Notes: generated by a model not told the origin, from the letters alone. DNA of 64,000 bases from BQJU01 sp965229635 (GCA_965229635.1 OZ245894.1:2170001-2234000), one strand, 5' to 3'; positions 38,401 through 47,023 are shown, counted from the stretch's first letter. Translations and numbers: made by a program.

Positions 38401-39925
38401 TGCAATCTATTTCTGCAGGGTTGCTAAATTCGTCCAGGGTTTTATGGCCTGGCGGGCGTACACAACTTAAGGTACCGCCAACAGCCCGGTAGCCATCTCC
38501 ATCAAAATCATGATACCATATCTGGCCGGGAAACTCATCGGCATCGTTGTCGTCACAGTCGTTGGTGCCCGTCAGTTCAGCCAAAGTGAAGCTATTGGCA
38601 GGTTGTTCACATGCATTAACGGAAGAACCGCTGTATCCGTCGCCATCATTGTCAAAGTACCAGGTCGACCCAGGGTTGGGGCCGGCATCTTTTTCGTCAA
38701 AGCCGATATCGTCGGCGTCACCTTTCGGGCGGGATTCCCCTTCAAAATCGTAGGAAGGTGCATTGGAACTGGTCCCTGCATCTATAGCTGGGGAACATTC
38801 CTGTAAATGGAGGTCGCCCGAGGTGCCCAACGCTACGGGTGGCTGGTCAACGAACAGTGGGTCTATGTCCAAAACATTCGTACATGAAGCATTGGAGGGG
38901 CATCCCCCCTGCACAATGGAATTGATGATGGTCGTTGCATTGGCTTCTGTAATTTCGCTGCTATTGCCCCAAATGATGCAGTTAATCAAAGTAGGGGAAC
39001 TGTACTCATTGGTATTGGTGTTGGGATTGTAAATGTAGGAGTTGCGGATCGCCCCACCTGTTCCCGTATTGCCGGAGAAAGAGCAGTTGATCAGAGTTGG
39101 CGAGCAGGATGGCCCATTTCCCATTCCTCCACTGTAATCGGCCTTATTCCCCAGGAAGGCACAGTTAGTCAAGGTAGGGCTTGAAGTTTCCCTGTTTAGC
39201 ATCCCCCCGCCTCTGTTAAAACCGAATACTCCCTTATTGCCGGAGAATATGCAATTGAAGAGCGTGGGCGAGGAGTAGTCAGAGTTGTACATCCCAGCCC
39301 CCTCATTAGCTCTATTTTCAGTAAAAGTGCAATTGGCTATCGTTGGGGAGCTGTGCGAGTTGTACATCCCTCCGCCCCAATAAGTGCTCAGGCTTCCGCT
39401 TCCGCTTGCATATCCACCTGTGATGGTGAATCCATCCAGCACGGCCGAGCTGTTAAGGCCATTATTGTTATTGAAAATGACATGGTAGCTGTTGTCTCCA
39501 TTCGAATCCTGATTTCCAATGTTTCCACTAAGAATGGTGACATTGGCCATAAAATCCCGCTGGGTAGCTGAGATTTCTGTTCCATTAAAACCGCCCAAAA
39601 TGAGCACACCATTTTTCATCGAGAAATAGATGTTACGGGAAGTGCCAGTGGTGGGCGTATAGGTACCGGCCGCAACCCAAACCTTGTCGCCGTAATTTGA
39701 GGCATTAATCATAGCCCGCAGGTCGCCGGAGGCATTGCTCCAGGAGCTACCGCTGTGATTACCACTACCCCCTGGCGTTACATAACGTACGGCTGCCTGT
39801 GCTTGAAACAAAATACACAACAAGAGCAATAAGAAAAAGATGCGCCTGAGTGCCTGAGTGCCAATTCCGTTGCGCAAGGTATTTATACTAAGCACTGGAT
39901 TAAAAAGAAAGATTGGGTTTTTCAT
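32402..39925 (-). CDS. Giant T9SS-secreted adhesin-like protein (2507 residues)
   Basis: The signal peptide has a long N-region and core RIFFLLLLLCILFQAQA. A right-handed beta-helix (about 45-380) has repeated SPTLTNC/SPTLINC strands. MopE-type metal-binding repeats follow (about 410-680; DNDGDGY, DCDDNDA, NNCDGQTDEG). Two copies of one large module lie at about 692-1130 and 1476-1915 (start TWTGNVDSNWETACNW, end YVQIEDPANGCTR). Between and after them are cysteine-paired Ig-like stretches including an HYR domain (about 1305-1385, LTCPADIDVAMDEGQCGAS). A DUF1349/LamG-like jelly roll (about 2215-2390) and a type A sorting domain (about 2430-2507, IAPNPFTRLTSIELQ) end it. A surface adhesion or matrix role is inferred. 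It is convergent with the subtilisin gene. Confidence 0.93.
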   Translation of the reverse strand: MKNPIFLFNPVLSINTLRNGIGTQALRRIFFLLLLLCILFQAQAAVRYVTPGGSGNHSGSSWSNASGDLRAMINASNYGDKVWVAAGTYTPTTGTSRNIYFSMKNGVLILGGFNGTEISATQRDFMANVTILSGNIGNQDSNGDNSYHVIFNNNNGLNSSAVLDGFTITGGYASGSGSLSTYWGGGMYNSHSSPTIANCTFTENRANEGAGMYNSDYSSPTLFNCIFSGNKGVFGFNRGGGMLNRETSSPTLTNCAFLGNKADYSGGMGNGPSCSPTLINCSFSGNTGTGGAIRNSYIYNPNTNTNEYSSPTLINCIIWGNSSEITEANATTIINSIVQGGCPSNASCTNVLDIDPLFVDQPPVALGTSGDLHLQECSPAIDAGTSSNAPSYDFEGESRPKGDADDIGFDEKDAGPNPGSTWYFDNDGDGYSGSSVNACEQPANSFTLAELTGTNDCDDNDADEFPGQIWYHDFDGDGYRAVGGTLSCVRPPGHKTLDEFSNPAEIDCNDNDPSIHMIKTWYQDADDDGYSSGLTIFTCNQPTGFKLPAELVNTSDFDCDDNDPFSYPTAVEICDGADNNCDGQTDEGLTNTYYADNDSDGFGDPNITTNACNLPGGYVTDNTDCNDNDNYEFPGQTWYLDNDNDNYTEGTTQTACHRPSGYKAADELVNTIDLDCNDADANANPSPDCSSTIRTWTGNVDSNWETACNWSPSCVPSFANSIIIPDVANRPQINGAANANRVFVEENAQLTINSGGSLSIENSSNDGLEVDGMVVNDGIISIGQNGSNINHAGISISMGSLTNNSTGVINIDNTGRYGMEIGGDASLDNFGTISIGQNGGSTNIAYDGIWVSGTLDNSGVLNIDNTGENGLRGIASSIFHNTGTINIGQNGGAANIDSDGLNFVNNQFYNQVGGNINIDNVKDSGIFSNGYFSNEGNLNIGMNGGANNIGEDGISYYTRTFENKNGGIISIDNTEDDAIYTIVGATFINDFCAEVYLYRNLDITSTSNIFENNGLLYIDAGDGLSSNKVVNNGVIANIQGLAFGGTNNEIIVTPIADNCNEVNPAFQLGTTVDLNILGIFTDQNATNSAGSYEVNTNTFIPFIANGQHNLYVQIEDPANGCTRIISWSVDFGDSEAPVPVCSSKTIQLEANGGHTLVEADVLSGGTDNCGTVNFVSTSPSSFDCDDVGITFEVTVTVNDGNNNTAQCTANITIADDDNPCCEAPIAVCQSYIALLDASGQATISVTDVDGGSTADCGELSKVIDLTNFDCDDIANNPQLVTLTITDINGDSNNCTAEITVKDEMNPSLTCPADIDVAMDEGQCGASVSWTAPTATDNCDGNFTATQTTGAPSGSLFAAGTHTIEYTATDAANNAVTCSFTITVQSDAEVPVPLCKTNTPVVLDASGAYTIQEADVFDGGTDNCGTVSFQSASPATVSCLDMGSPVSVIVTANDEHGNTSSCTATVTVELASSCPSGTKTWTGLINNDWNVPCNWDPICVPTVNDDVIIPAVTNDPIISGTTAAVAKSISVESGGNLSINTNGSLSITGANVDGLTCDGTVENRGTIVIDGAEKQGINNYGTITNDGGTIDIDNIEEDDGIENKGNFINKNGGVINILRLLDAEASGISNRGAFNNSATINTGQVYQIGLGISTYDGSFNNTTNGVCNIDRTNFRAVQNWVDGTFNNNGGKLYIGQNAGSNNIKGEGIYSRNTFTNSNGGVIYVDNTKLEGMVVVGSTFPTSTTSVFTNSASIFIGKNSSIDATGLLIENSGILNNLPCGVIQLHDNLDNNGVFTNDGLITLNTIEVHTPGTFTNHGIIEDIQGTFSGGINNEIIVVPVTSNCNEVSPAFQLGAVVDFNILGIFTDENATLSAGTYNVNTNTFSPSVGGGSLTLYVQIEDPANGCTRNVVWVVDFGDETPPVPDLATLPDATGECEVTVSTPTATDNCAGFVQATTSDPTTYTEQGTYTITWTYEDGNGNSLEQVQTVIVNDKTPPTAICQDVTVLLDANGQATLSAVNVDNGSFDNCGIADLSLDNSTFDCSDVEGGQATAKTSVAANGSNNYSVIIQLSPTLVNAPGSCNYGYGYTVNIDYHVSFTGNAPAGGLYTLQGTLSCDPANSFFPILNDNQFVNNGTTTAGTTTTSNAWNPATDCADVTAQSLGCDQISLQIQGPGIPYQVISLPLSYFSTQTVALTVTDIGGNSSNCTAEIAIEQGINLPDAWEFDDVGTGFGDVIFDPCSDEFILYSNGPSTFANDRHHFAYQEICGDVEIVLHLKEIETPGWAGPEIRESLDANAKMANITTSLGNIIHRKIRTSTGAFAAAGQIFKPQHSWLKLVRSGSSIMGFSSYDGLNWSIVLNTNINFSDCVYLGLFAESNNPNILTTAIFDQVMITPLSGNLNLRGLTNGSQIIDNLEQTDHVSLDIAPNPFTRLTSIELQLEHAGPVSLEIFNLQGQKVKMLDAGFLEAGTHIYDWDGTAENGQKLEAGTYLVRIQSGKEVLTKKVSFIQ

Positions 39926-40239
39926 GACTTAAATTTTTTCAGATTGTTGAAATAAGGTGAAAGTGGTTGGCCATGCGATGGACGAGTTTAGAAATTGAGA
40001 TTGATTTGCAGTTTAATTTTTTACAAAAGGCAGGCTTTGCGATAATGGTTTTTTTCATGATTGATTCTATTGACTAATGCCGTGTTTGGCTGTGGTTCGG
40101 CACAAAGATGGGGGCAGGCCAAGCGGGGACTGTGGCTCTCATGTTCCAAGAATTAAAGACTATGTTGCAGCGGTGGAAAAAGACTACATACTATGTTGTA
40201 TCAGGGATGTAAAAAGAAGTACAAATAATTGATGTTCAG
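39926..40239. other. Intergenic region upstream of the giant adhesin gene
   Basis: No gene is seen in these 314 bases and no clear TAnnTTTG element on the minus strand. A direct repeat of actatgttg occurs twice (near 40157 and 40189) around aaaaagactacat. Nothing else is recognisable. Confidence 0.4.
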
Positions 40240-43200
40240 TTATTTACGTGTTGCACTAGGGCGAACACCAAATTCTTCAAAAAAAGCAGCGGAAAAATAA
40301 TTGGGCGAGGTAAAACCGACTTCATAGGCTATCTCCGAGATGTTTAGGTCACTCGTGTTAAGCAATTGTTTGGCCTTTTGTAGCCGGATGGTGCGGATGA
40401 GAACAGTAGGTGATTTACCCGTAAGCGCCTTCAGTTTGCGAAATACCTGCGAGCGGCTCATGCCAAGAGAACGGCTGAGCTGGTTCATATCCAGTTCGGG
40501 GTTGGAGTATTCTTTTTCAACAAGATCGTGGAATTTTTGGAGGAAGGGATTTTCCGAAAAAAATGAGTTGTGGGACACTTCTTCTGAGTTCGACAACTGG
40601 GCATAACGGGTCTGTAGCTTTTTGCGCAGTTCCAATAATTTTTCCAGCCTAACCAACAGTTCCCTTTTTTCGAAGGGTTTCCCTAAATAAGCATCCGCCC
40701 CTTTTTTCAACCCACTGATTTTGGAATCCAAATCAACTTTGGCGGTTAGCAACACAATTGGGATATGATCGGTTCGTTCATCGTTTTTTAGCGTTTCAGT
40801 CAGTGCATATCCATCCTTCTCCGGCATCATCACATCACTCACGATAAGGTCCGGCATATGTTCAATGGCCTGGTCTATCCCCGTTTGGCCATTTTCAGCC
40901 ACTAGGATTTGATAATGGTCTTGCAAGCAAGCAATGAGGTATTGCTGTACGCCGGGGTTATCTTCGACAATCAGTAATTTCGGTAGCCCAACATCTTCAT
41001 CGTTTTCAACTGCTGCCGGGAAGACATTCTTTTCCTCAGGTTCAGCGGGTGCAATCATTTTTATATCCGTTGGGAAAGACTCTATCATCGGAGCATCATT
41101 GGTGACCGGGAGCGTTATCAAAAATGTTGTTGCTTTGCCCACTTCGCTGGTCACTTCAATCTCACCATTCATCAGTTTTACTAATTCTTTTGTAAGCGCC
41201 AGGCCAATTCCTGTGCCCTCGCCCTTTCTCGTGATAGAATCATCAGCCTGATAAAACCGCTCAAAAATATGCGGCAACTGCTTTGGGGAAATTCCAGTTC
41301 CGGTGTCTTTTACCCGAATTAATAAATTATTTTGATCAGTAGAGGGGGTATGATTTTGGCTTATCTGAAAATAAATATGTCCTCCATTCGGCGTGAATTT
41401 TATAGCATTGGAAAGCAGGTTGGAAGTAATTCGTAATATTTTATCGGGGTCATAGTCCATTTTGACAGCAGCTACATCTGCCAAAAAATGTAATTCCAGC
41501 CCATTGTATTGTGCAAAAGAATGATAAGATTCGGTGAGGTATTTAAGATAAGGAACGATATCGCCCTGGACCAAATTGAGTTGTAAGGATTTTGATTCCA
41601 GTTTCCGCAAATCCAATATCTGATTGACGAGATTCAATAGGTTTTCCGCGTTATTTTTTATCATTCCGATCCCTTTCTCCATCCATATATCGGGCTTGGA
41701 TTTGACTTGATCCGCCATACCGGAAATGAGGGTCAAGGGCGTTCGGAATTCATGTGAAATATTGGTGAAAAAGCGAGATTTGGCGAGGTCCAATTCCTCC
41801 AGTTTTTCTTTCTGTTCTTCGACGACTGACTTTTGACTCAAAATCTCTCCATTCAATTTGCTGAGTGCCGCATTGGCTTTTTGTTTGGAACGGTAATAGC
41901 GGTAAATAATTCCTATGAATAACAGAGCGACAATCAGGGCAATCAAAATTAGCCGACGCATGGAACGTTGTCTGTCCAATTCTTTTTCCTGTTTATAGGC
42001 CAACTGTTGCTTTTCTTTTTCAAATTCATAGTTGGCTTCCAATCGCCCGATCTCCTTAGCCTTTTCTTCATTGAACAGACTATCCTGGAGATTGCGGTAA
42101 TTTTCATGGTAAAATAATGCCCTGTCAGAATTATTTTGGCTTTTGTAAATATGATAAAGTATCTCCGATGCTCCCATCTCCTGATCCTTAAGGCCGGAAT
42201 AAGAGGCTGTCCTGACCGCTTCGTTCAATTCAGCTATTGCCAGAGCTGTTTTACCTTGTTGGAAATGAATATTTCCCAAACTTTTCAAGCTCTTTGACTT
42301 ATTCAGCAGATAGTCAGAAGATTCTTTTGACGCGTCCAGTGCATTTTGAAAAAAAATAACTGCGGAATCCAGCTGGTTTAATTGCTCATAGCAGTATCCA
42401 ATATCATAATAATTCTTGGAATCAATAACCTGACCAATTGCTTTTCTCAATTGAACGGCTTCAGTCAAAGATTGAAGCGCCGTTTCATAGTCTGCTTTCA
42501 GGATATAAACCTGACCCTTTTGGGTAAGCAAATCTGATCTTTGAACCTCTCCTCCTCTCTCCTCCAGTAGTTTAAATGATTTTTCTATATAAAAAAGGGC
42601 CTGCGTATAATCTTCCATCGAGAGGTATAGATTGCTTATTCGGGTACAACAATCCGTAATGCCGGCATTATTTCCATCTTCTTCCATTAGCTTTAATGCT
42701 ACCTGGCTATATTCCAATGCCCTGGGAAAATCCCCCATCACATTACAGGCATATCCCATCATATTGTAGATACCCGCTTCTTCACTTTTTTTTCCTAAAT
42801 CACGCATCAAGAACACCCCCTGTTTGTAATAACCCAATGCTTTTTCCAGGTTGTTTGACCTTCCTGCATTGTTGCCAAGATTCCTCAAAATATTGGCCTG
42901 AGAAATTTCATCGCCTCGTTCTTCTTGAATCTCCAGTGCCTGTTTGTAATAAATTTCAGCACTATCGTATACAGTGAGATTGGAATAAACAATTCCTAAA
43001 CTAATAAATACCGCAGCTTGTTTTTCTTTGTTCTTACTAGCTATTGCAAGTTCCAGGGCTTCGTTCAAATAAGGAATGGCCAATTTTTTTTCATGGACTG
43101 CATAACTCAATGCATTTAATACTCGGATCACCCTATCCACGTCCTCCATCTCCACTGCCATTTTCTTTGCAGCTTTATAATCAATTAAAGCACTGTCAAG

Positions 43201-43533
43201 TTGGTTGTGCTGGATGTAGATGAACCCTTTTGTGAAGTACAATTCGTGTAAACCTTTTTTAAAATTGATTTTCTCAGCGTCCGGAATGGCTGATTGTAGC
43301 ACTAGAATGGCACTGTCCTTATTGGTCTTGTTAAGGTCTTTAGCCAATTCATTTAACAGCATAATTCGCGTAGTATCATTTGGAGCTTTGGCAATTTCCA
43401 ATTGTAAGGAATCAGCAGTTGGTGTCTGGCCGATAAGGGATATGCAGGAAAAGAAGACCACCATCCATGCGAGAATCAGTCTCGGGAAAAACCAGCGAAA
43501 TGATCGAAAAGTAAGGAGCATTTTACTGAGCAT
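40240..43533 (-). CDS. Hybrid sensor kinase: TPR, histidine kinase, receiver, AraC-type HTH
   Basis: The start is chosen at ATG 43531-43533 (MLSKMLLTFRSFRWFF), which opens a signal peptide; the frame extends to 43701 but that would leave 20 bases to the divergent sigma gene. About ten TPR units fill the periplasmic part (about residues 60-500). One membrane helix follows (about 520-540, LILIALIVALLFIGIIYRYY), then HisKA with His594 (NISHEFRTPLTLIS), the ATPase (LLSNAIKFTPNGG, DTGTGISPKQL, GEGTGIGLALTK), a receiver with Asp900 (LIVSDVMMPEKDG) and an AraC HTH (about 990-1095, EIAYEVGFTSPNYF). The whole phosphorelay and its DNA-binding output are in one chain. The ligand is unknown; the TPR sensor differs from the Y_Y_Y propeller of polysaccharide-locus kinases. 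Confidence 0.93.
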   Translation of the reverse strand: MLSKMLLTFRSFRWFFPRLILAWMVVFFSCISLIGQTPTADSLQLEIAKAPNDTTRIMLLNELAKDLNKTNKDSAILVLQSAIPDAEKINFKKGLHELYFTKGFIYIQHNQLDSALIDYKAAKKMAVEMEDVDRVIRVLNALSYAVHEKKLAIPYLNEALELAIASKNKEKQAAVFISLGIVYSNLTVYDSAEIYYKQALEIQEERGDEISQANILRNLGNNAGRSNNLEKALGYYKQGVFLMRDLGKKSEEAGIYNMMGYACNVMGDFPRALEYSQVALKLMEEDGNNAGITDCCTRISNLYLSMEDYTQALFYIEKSFKLLEERGGEVQRSDLLTQKGQVYILKADYETALQSLTEAVQLRKAIGQVIDSKNYYDIGYCYEQLNQLDSAVIFFQNALDASKESSDYLLNKSKSLKSLGNIHFQQGKTALAIAELNEAVRTASYSGLKDQEMGASEILYHIYKSQNNSDRALFYHENYRNLQDSLFNEEKAKEIGRLEANYEFEKEKQQLAYKQEKELDRQRSMRRLILIALIVALLFIGIIYRYYRSKQKANAALSKLNGEILSQKSVVEEQKEKLEELDLAKSRFFTNISHEFRTPLTLISGMADQVKSKPDIWMEKGIGMIKNNAENLLNLVNQILDLRKLESKSLQLNLVQGDIVPYLKYLTESYHSFAQYNGLELHFLADVAAVKMDYDPDKILRITSNLLSNAIKFTPNGGHIYFQISQNHTPSTDQNNLLIRVKDTGTGISPKQLPHIFERFYQADDSITRKGEGTGIGLALTKELVKLMNGEIEVTSEVGKATTFLITLPVTNDAPMIESFPTDIKMIAPAEPEEKNVFPAAVENDEDVGLPKLLIVEDNPGVQQYLIACLQDHYQILVAENGQTGIDQAIEHMPDLIVSDVMMPEKDGYALTETLKNDERTDHIPIVLLTAKVDLDSKISGLKKGADAYLGKPFEKRELLVRLEKLLELRKKLQTRYAQLSNSEEVSHNSFFSENPFLQKFHDLVEKEYSNPELDMNQLSRSLGMSRSQVFRKLKALTGKSPTVLIRTIRLQKAKQLLNTSDLNISEIAYEVGFTSPNYFSAAFFEEFGVRPSATRK

Positions 43534-43721
43534 CAAGGTTTCAGCAAACCAAGTTAAGAAATGATTTAATGAGAAGCTTGGAAAACCCGGTAACTTTCCT
43601 TGGTTTTTAAAAAAAAAATAAATTTCCGGAACTTTTTCCAAATTCCTGTAGTTGGTCAATTCACGCAAACTAATTTGATGATTGTCAAAGATCATCCTCA
43701 TTCCTAAAAAATTCTATCTTT

Positions 43722-44312
43722 ATGATGGTAATGACACAGGAAAACAAAACAGAACGGTACGACAGAATTTTTGAGCAGGAATTCATGCCTCAAATTGATG
43801 CATTGTATACCTTTGCTTACCACTTAACGTACAATGAGGATGATGCCAATGACCTGGTTCAAGAAACCTACCTCAAGGCATTCCGCTTCATTGATAAGTA
43901 CGATGAGGGAACCAATGCCAAGGCTTGGCTGTTTAAGATACTGAAGAATGCCTTCATTAATCAGTATCGAAAGAAGGCTAAGCAGCCCAATCGGGTGGAT
44001 TACGAGGAAATCGTAGGCTACCACGATGAGGAGGACACCAACTACTCCAGCTATATGGACTTGCGGGAGGAGATGTTCCAGGGCATGATGGGAGACGAGG
44101 TAACCAACGCGATCAACGCCTTACCGGTAGATTTCCGGGTGGTTATCCTGTTGTGTGATATCGAAGGATTTACTTATGAAGAAATTTCTAAAATCATCGA
44201 TATTCCCATCGGTACGGTGCGGTCAAGGCTACACCGGGCAAGAAACTTGCTGAAAACGAAGTTGAAGGAATACGCTGCGTCTTTAGGTTTTAAGGACAAG
44301 CGTTCCCAATAA
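43722..44312 (+). CDS. ECF-like sigma-70 family RNA polymerase sigma factor
   Basis: This 196-residue sigma factor has region 2 at about residues 20-90 (ALYTFAYHLTYNEDDANDLV, TYLKAFRFIDKYDEGTNAKA, WLFKILKNAFINQYRKK) and region 4 at about 130-185 (LPVDFRVVILLCDIEGFTYE, ISKIIDIPIGTVRSRLHRA). ATG 43728 or 43731 are alternative starts. This type, with an insert between the regions (VGYHDEEDTNYSSYMDLREE), is common and conserved in Bacteroidota. The next gene, after a long hairpin and 285 bases, encodes a 79-residue candidate anti-sigma protein. Confidence 0.93.
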   Translation: MMVMTQENKTERYDRIFEQEFMPQIDALYTFAYHLTYNEDDANDLVQETYLKAFRFIDKYDEGTNAKAWLFKILKNAFINQYRKKAKQPNRVDYEEIVGYHDEEDTNYSSYMDLREEMFQGMMGDEVTNAINALPVDFRVVILLCDIEGFTYEEISKIIDIPIGTVRSRLHRARNLLKTKLKEYAASLGFKDKRSQ

Positions 44313-44349
44313 AATTTATTGCTTAACTCTGCTACCTTGCAGAGCCCTT

Positions 44350-44439
44350 GAGTCTGTTTATCCCCGAAAATCCATACCAAAAAATTTATTTCAAAAACAG
44401 TTGTCTTCGGTATAGAACCGGGGTAAACAGACTCTTTTT
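44350..44439 (+). terminator. Long-stem hairpin with T tract after the sigma gene
   Basis: The arm gagtctgtttatcccc (44350-44365) pairs with ggggtaaacagactc (44420-44434) with one bulged A. Five T follow. The 54-base loop contains a further partial pair (ccatacc/ggtatag). It probably terminates or attenuates transcription between the sigma gene and its candidate anti-sigma gene. Confidence 0.6.
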
Positions 44440-44596
44440 AAAACAACGATCATGAATAGGACCCGCACATTCACAACTTGTTCGCCCATTTGCTTCGGAA
44501 GTAGTCAACTCCCGTGGTGTTTTGGCGGCGGCCGGTTCTTTAATGATCGATTGGCGCATTAAAAGGGGCGATCTGGGTAGTTAAAAAAATCAAGCC

Positions 44597-44836
44597 ATGA
44601 GAGATCAAAATTATCAGGAGCTCGTCAAGAAAGTGACCATGTACCTGGATAATGAGCTGAGTGAGAGTGCCGAAAGAGAGCTGCTCAGAGAGATTAAAGC
44701 CAACCCCGCATACTTAAAAGTACTCAGTCAGGAAAAGTCCTTTCGAGAATTTATAAAGAGTAAAATACATCGCCGAAAACCTTCCCCTGCACTCATCCAA
44801 TCCATCAAGGAGAAAATCCGCATCGCTCCTGTCTAA
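44597..44836 (+). CDS. Small cytosolic protein, candidate anti-sigma factor
   Basis: This 79-residue protein (MRDQNYQELVKKVTMYLDNE at the N-terminus) looks like the helical anti-sigma domain found at the N-terminus of many anti-sigma factors: the YLDNELS-x-x-AERELLREI pattern followed by NPAYLKVLSQEKSFREF. It lacks the zinc-binding His/Cys residues and any membrane helix, so it would be a soluble, zinc-free version. Position right after a sigma-factor gene supports the reading. The C-terminal stretch is basic (KIHRRKPSP). Function is inferred, not proven. Confidence 0.72.
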   Translation: MRDQNYQELVKKVTMYLDNELSESAERELLREIKANPAYLKVLSQEKSFREFIKSKIHRRKPSPALIQSIKEKIRIAPV

Positions 44837-44928
44837 TACCCATCTCATGATTTGATTTTAGGACCATTTCCAATGGTCGAAACTTCGGCTTACTGCCTGT
44901 AGATAGCAACTTCAGGCAGTAGGCCTAA

Positions 44929-45513
44929 ATGCGTTTTACCAATATGATAAAATCATCGGTATTATTGTTCGTACTGGCTTCGACAGTAAGTCTATTGTCT
45001 GCACAATCAGATCTTCCCGGTAATTTTCAGGCTCGGCTGGATCAGGCGGGCCTCAGCTTCATCTATCCGGTGGATGCGGGTTACAAACATCGCAAAAATG
45101 CTTCATCGCCTTATATGGAGAGCCATTACACCATCCGTTCCCGTAAGGAAAAGATGGAGATTCGTTATCACATCCAGCCCTATGATGAAAATGACCCCAC
45201 GGCTGATTATCCACACATCAACGCCAGCCGTATGCTCATGCACCTGGCCAGTAATAATGAGGATTTAGTGATGTCGGGCATTAATCTTTCTGAAGCATCC
45301 CTCAAAGAGGACTACCATGCCGATTGGGGCAAACTCTTCAATTTTCAACCCAAATTTGGTTTTAGCCACTATCAACACTGCCAAATGTTGGCCCTCTTTC
45401 GGGAAGGTAAGGGTATGGCCTATGTGCTGTTTCTCTTTGATAAGGCCGGTCCTGCACTGGAATACCGCAAGCAGGCTCTGGAATTTGTGGAGGTGGTCGA
45501 GAATTTGAACTGA
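44929..45513 (+). CDS. Secreted protein of unknown function
   Basis: This 194-residue protein (or 189 if started at ATG 44944) has a signal peptide (MIKSSVLLFVLASTVSLLSAQ, cleaved after SAQ). The mature part (NFQARLDQAGLSFIYPVDAG, MEIRYHIQPYDENDPTADYP) has alternating strands and helices but matches no family I recognise. There is no sorting domain or lipobox, so a periplasmic location is likely. It lies 92 bases after the candidate anti-sigma gene and may belong to that regulon. The downstream serine dehydratase begins 55 bases after its stop. Confidence 0.8.
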   Translation: MRFTNMIKSSVLLFVLASTVSLLSAQSDLPGNFQARLDQAGLSFIYPVDAGYKHRKNASSPYMESHYTIRSRKEKMEIRYHIQPYDENDPTADYPHINASRMLMHLASNNEDLVMSGINLSEASLKEDYHADWGKLFNFQPKFGFSHYQHCQMLALFREGKGMAYVLFLFDKAGPALEYRKQALEFVEVVENLN

Positions 45514-45568
45514 CTTTCACTGCAAAATTCCGCACTTCCTCTTACCTTTATGCCACAATGCCCTAACC

Positions 45569-46999
45569 ATGCAAGAACCTATCAGCGTATTCGATATGCT
45601 CAAGATCGGGGTGGGTCCCTCTAGCTCTCACACCCTGGGTCCCTGGCGCGCCGCGCAAAGATTCCTTAAAGAATTGGTGACCACCCAACAGCTGGTGCAA
45701 GTGCATCAATTGGAGGTACACCTCTACGGCTCACTGGCGCTTACCGGCCACGGTCACGGTACCGATCTGGCGGTATTGCTCGGCCTGGCCGGTGAAGATC
45801 CCGAATGGATTCCCGTTGAACGCGTCAAGGAATTGCCCATCCACATTCAGCAGACCAACCAGCTGGAGCTGAACAAGGAACACGCCATTGACTTCATTTT
45901 TGAACAGCACATTGTTTTTCACTTTGCCGAACGGTTGCCAGGCCACGCCAACGGTTTGATATTTAAGGCTTTTGCGGCCAATGGTGAAACCTTGCTGGAA
46001 AGAACCTACTATTCCATCGGTGGCGGCTTTGTGATTCGGGAAGGGGAGGCCATAGAAGACCAGGCTTTCCAAAAACTGCCTTTTCCCATCGATAAGGCGG
46101 CAGAATTGCAGAAGTACTGTCTGGAGGAAAATGGTAGTATCTGGGAGGTCGTTTTACAAAACGAAAAGCAATGGCGTTCCTCGGCGGAAGTAAAAAGCGG
46201 TTTGCTGCGCATCTGGGAGGTTATGAAACAAAGCGTGTACCTGGGCTGTCACAGCGAAGGCGAACTGCCGGGGGGACTGAATGTGACCCGGCGGGCGGCG
46301 CGTATCAACCGCAATATGCTGGGTCCGGCCACCTACAGCAATGCCGATGAGTGGATGGATTGCATCAAGGCCAAACCCTATAACTTTTCACAGATCGTGC
46401 GTTGGATTGGCTGTTTTGCGATGGCGGTCAATGAAGAAAATGCCAACTTCGGGCGTATCGTTACGGCACCGACCAACGGCGCTTCCGGGGTGATTCCCGC
46501 CGTTTTGTTTTATTACTATTGCTTTTCCGGCAAGGAAGTGACCGAGGATGATATTGTGAAGTTTTTGCTGGTAGCTGGCGAAATCGGCAGTATTTTCAAA
46601 AAAGGAGCCACCATTTCTGCCGCGATGGGGGGCTGTCAGGCCGAAATTGGGGTTTCCTCAGCCATGGCAGCGGCTGCACTGACGGAAGGTCTGGATGGGT
46701 CCGTAGGGCAGGCGCTTATGGCTGCAGAGATTGCTATGGAGCATCACCTCGGTCTCACCTGCGATCCGGTGGATGGCCTGGTGCAGGTGCCTTGCATTGA
46801 GCGCAATTCGATGGGAGCAGTCAAAGCGATTACCGCCTCCAACATTGCTCTGGAGAGTGATCCCGGAAAAGCGAAAGTAACCTTGGATCAGGTGATCAAA
46901 ACCATGTGGGAAACCGCTCAGGATATGAGTACCAAATACAAGGAAACCTCGCAGGGAGGGCTGGCGGTCAACATTTCCATCAGAGTGCCGGAATGTTAA
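45569..46999 (+). CDS. sdaA: L-serine ammonia-lyase, single-chain Fe-S type
   Basis: This 476-residue enzyme converts L-serine to pyruvate and ammonia using a [4Fe-4S] cluster, without PLP. The N-terminal beta domain opens with SVFDMLKIGVGPSSSHTLGP; the alpha domain carries GRIVTAPTNGASGVIPAVLF and KKGATISAAMGGCQAEIGVS. Three cysteines fit cluster ligands: Cys356 (MGGCQAE), Cys398 (LTCDPVDG) and Cys409 (QVPCIERN). Their spacing of 42 and 11 residues equals that of the structurally characterised Legionella type 2 enzyme. It is cytoplasmic and probably monocistronic. Confidence 0.96.
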   Translation: MQEPISVFDMLKIGVGPSSSHTLGPWRAAQRFLKELVTTQQLVQVHQLEVHLYGSLALTGHGHGTDLAVLLGLAGEDPEWIPVERVKELPIHIQQTNQLELNKEHAIDFIFEQHIVFHFAERLPGHANGLIFKAFAANGETLLERTYYSIGGGFVIREGEAIEDQAFQKLPFPIDKAAELQKYCLEENGSIWEVVLQNEKQWRSSAEVKSGLLRIWEVMKQSVYLGCHSEGELPGGLNVTRRAARINRNMLGPATYSNADEWMDCIKAKPYNFSQIVRWIGCFAMAVNEENANFGRIVTAPTNGASGVIPAVLFYYYCFSGKEVTEDDIVKFLLVAGEIGSIFKKGATISAAMGGCQAEIGVSSAMAAAALTEGLDGSVGQALMAAEIAMEHHLGLTCDPVDGLVQVPCIERNSMGAVKAITASNIALESDPGKAKVTLDQVIKTMWETAQDMSTKYKETSQGGLAVNISIRVPEC

Positions 47000-47023
47000 G
47001 GTGCAGAATTTAAATTTATTTAT

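Noticed and set aside
43534..43701. Longer start of the hybrid kinase at 43701
   Set aside because: It would leave 20 bases for two divergent promoters and place a soluble extension before the signal peptide.
44452..44559. Small open frame beginning MNRTRTFTTCSPICFG between the sigma and anti-sigma genes
   Set aside because: About 35 codons in a G+C-shifted gap, with no ribosome-binding signal, no recognisable motif and no way to separate it from chance.
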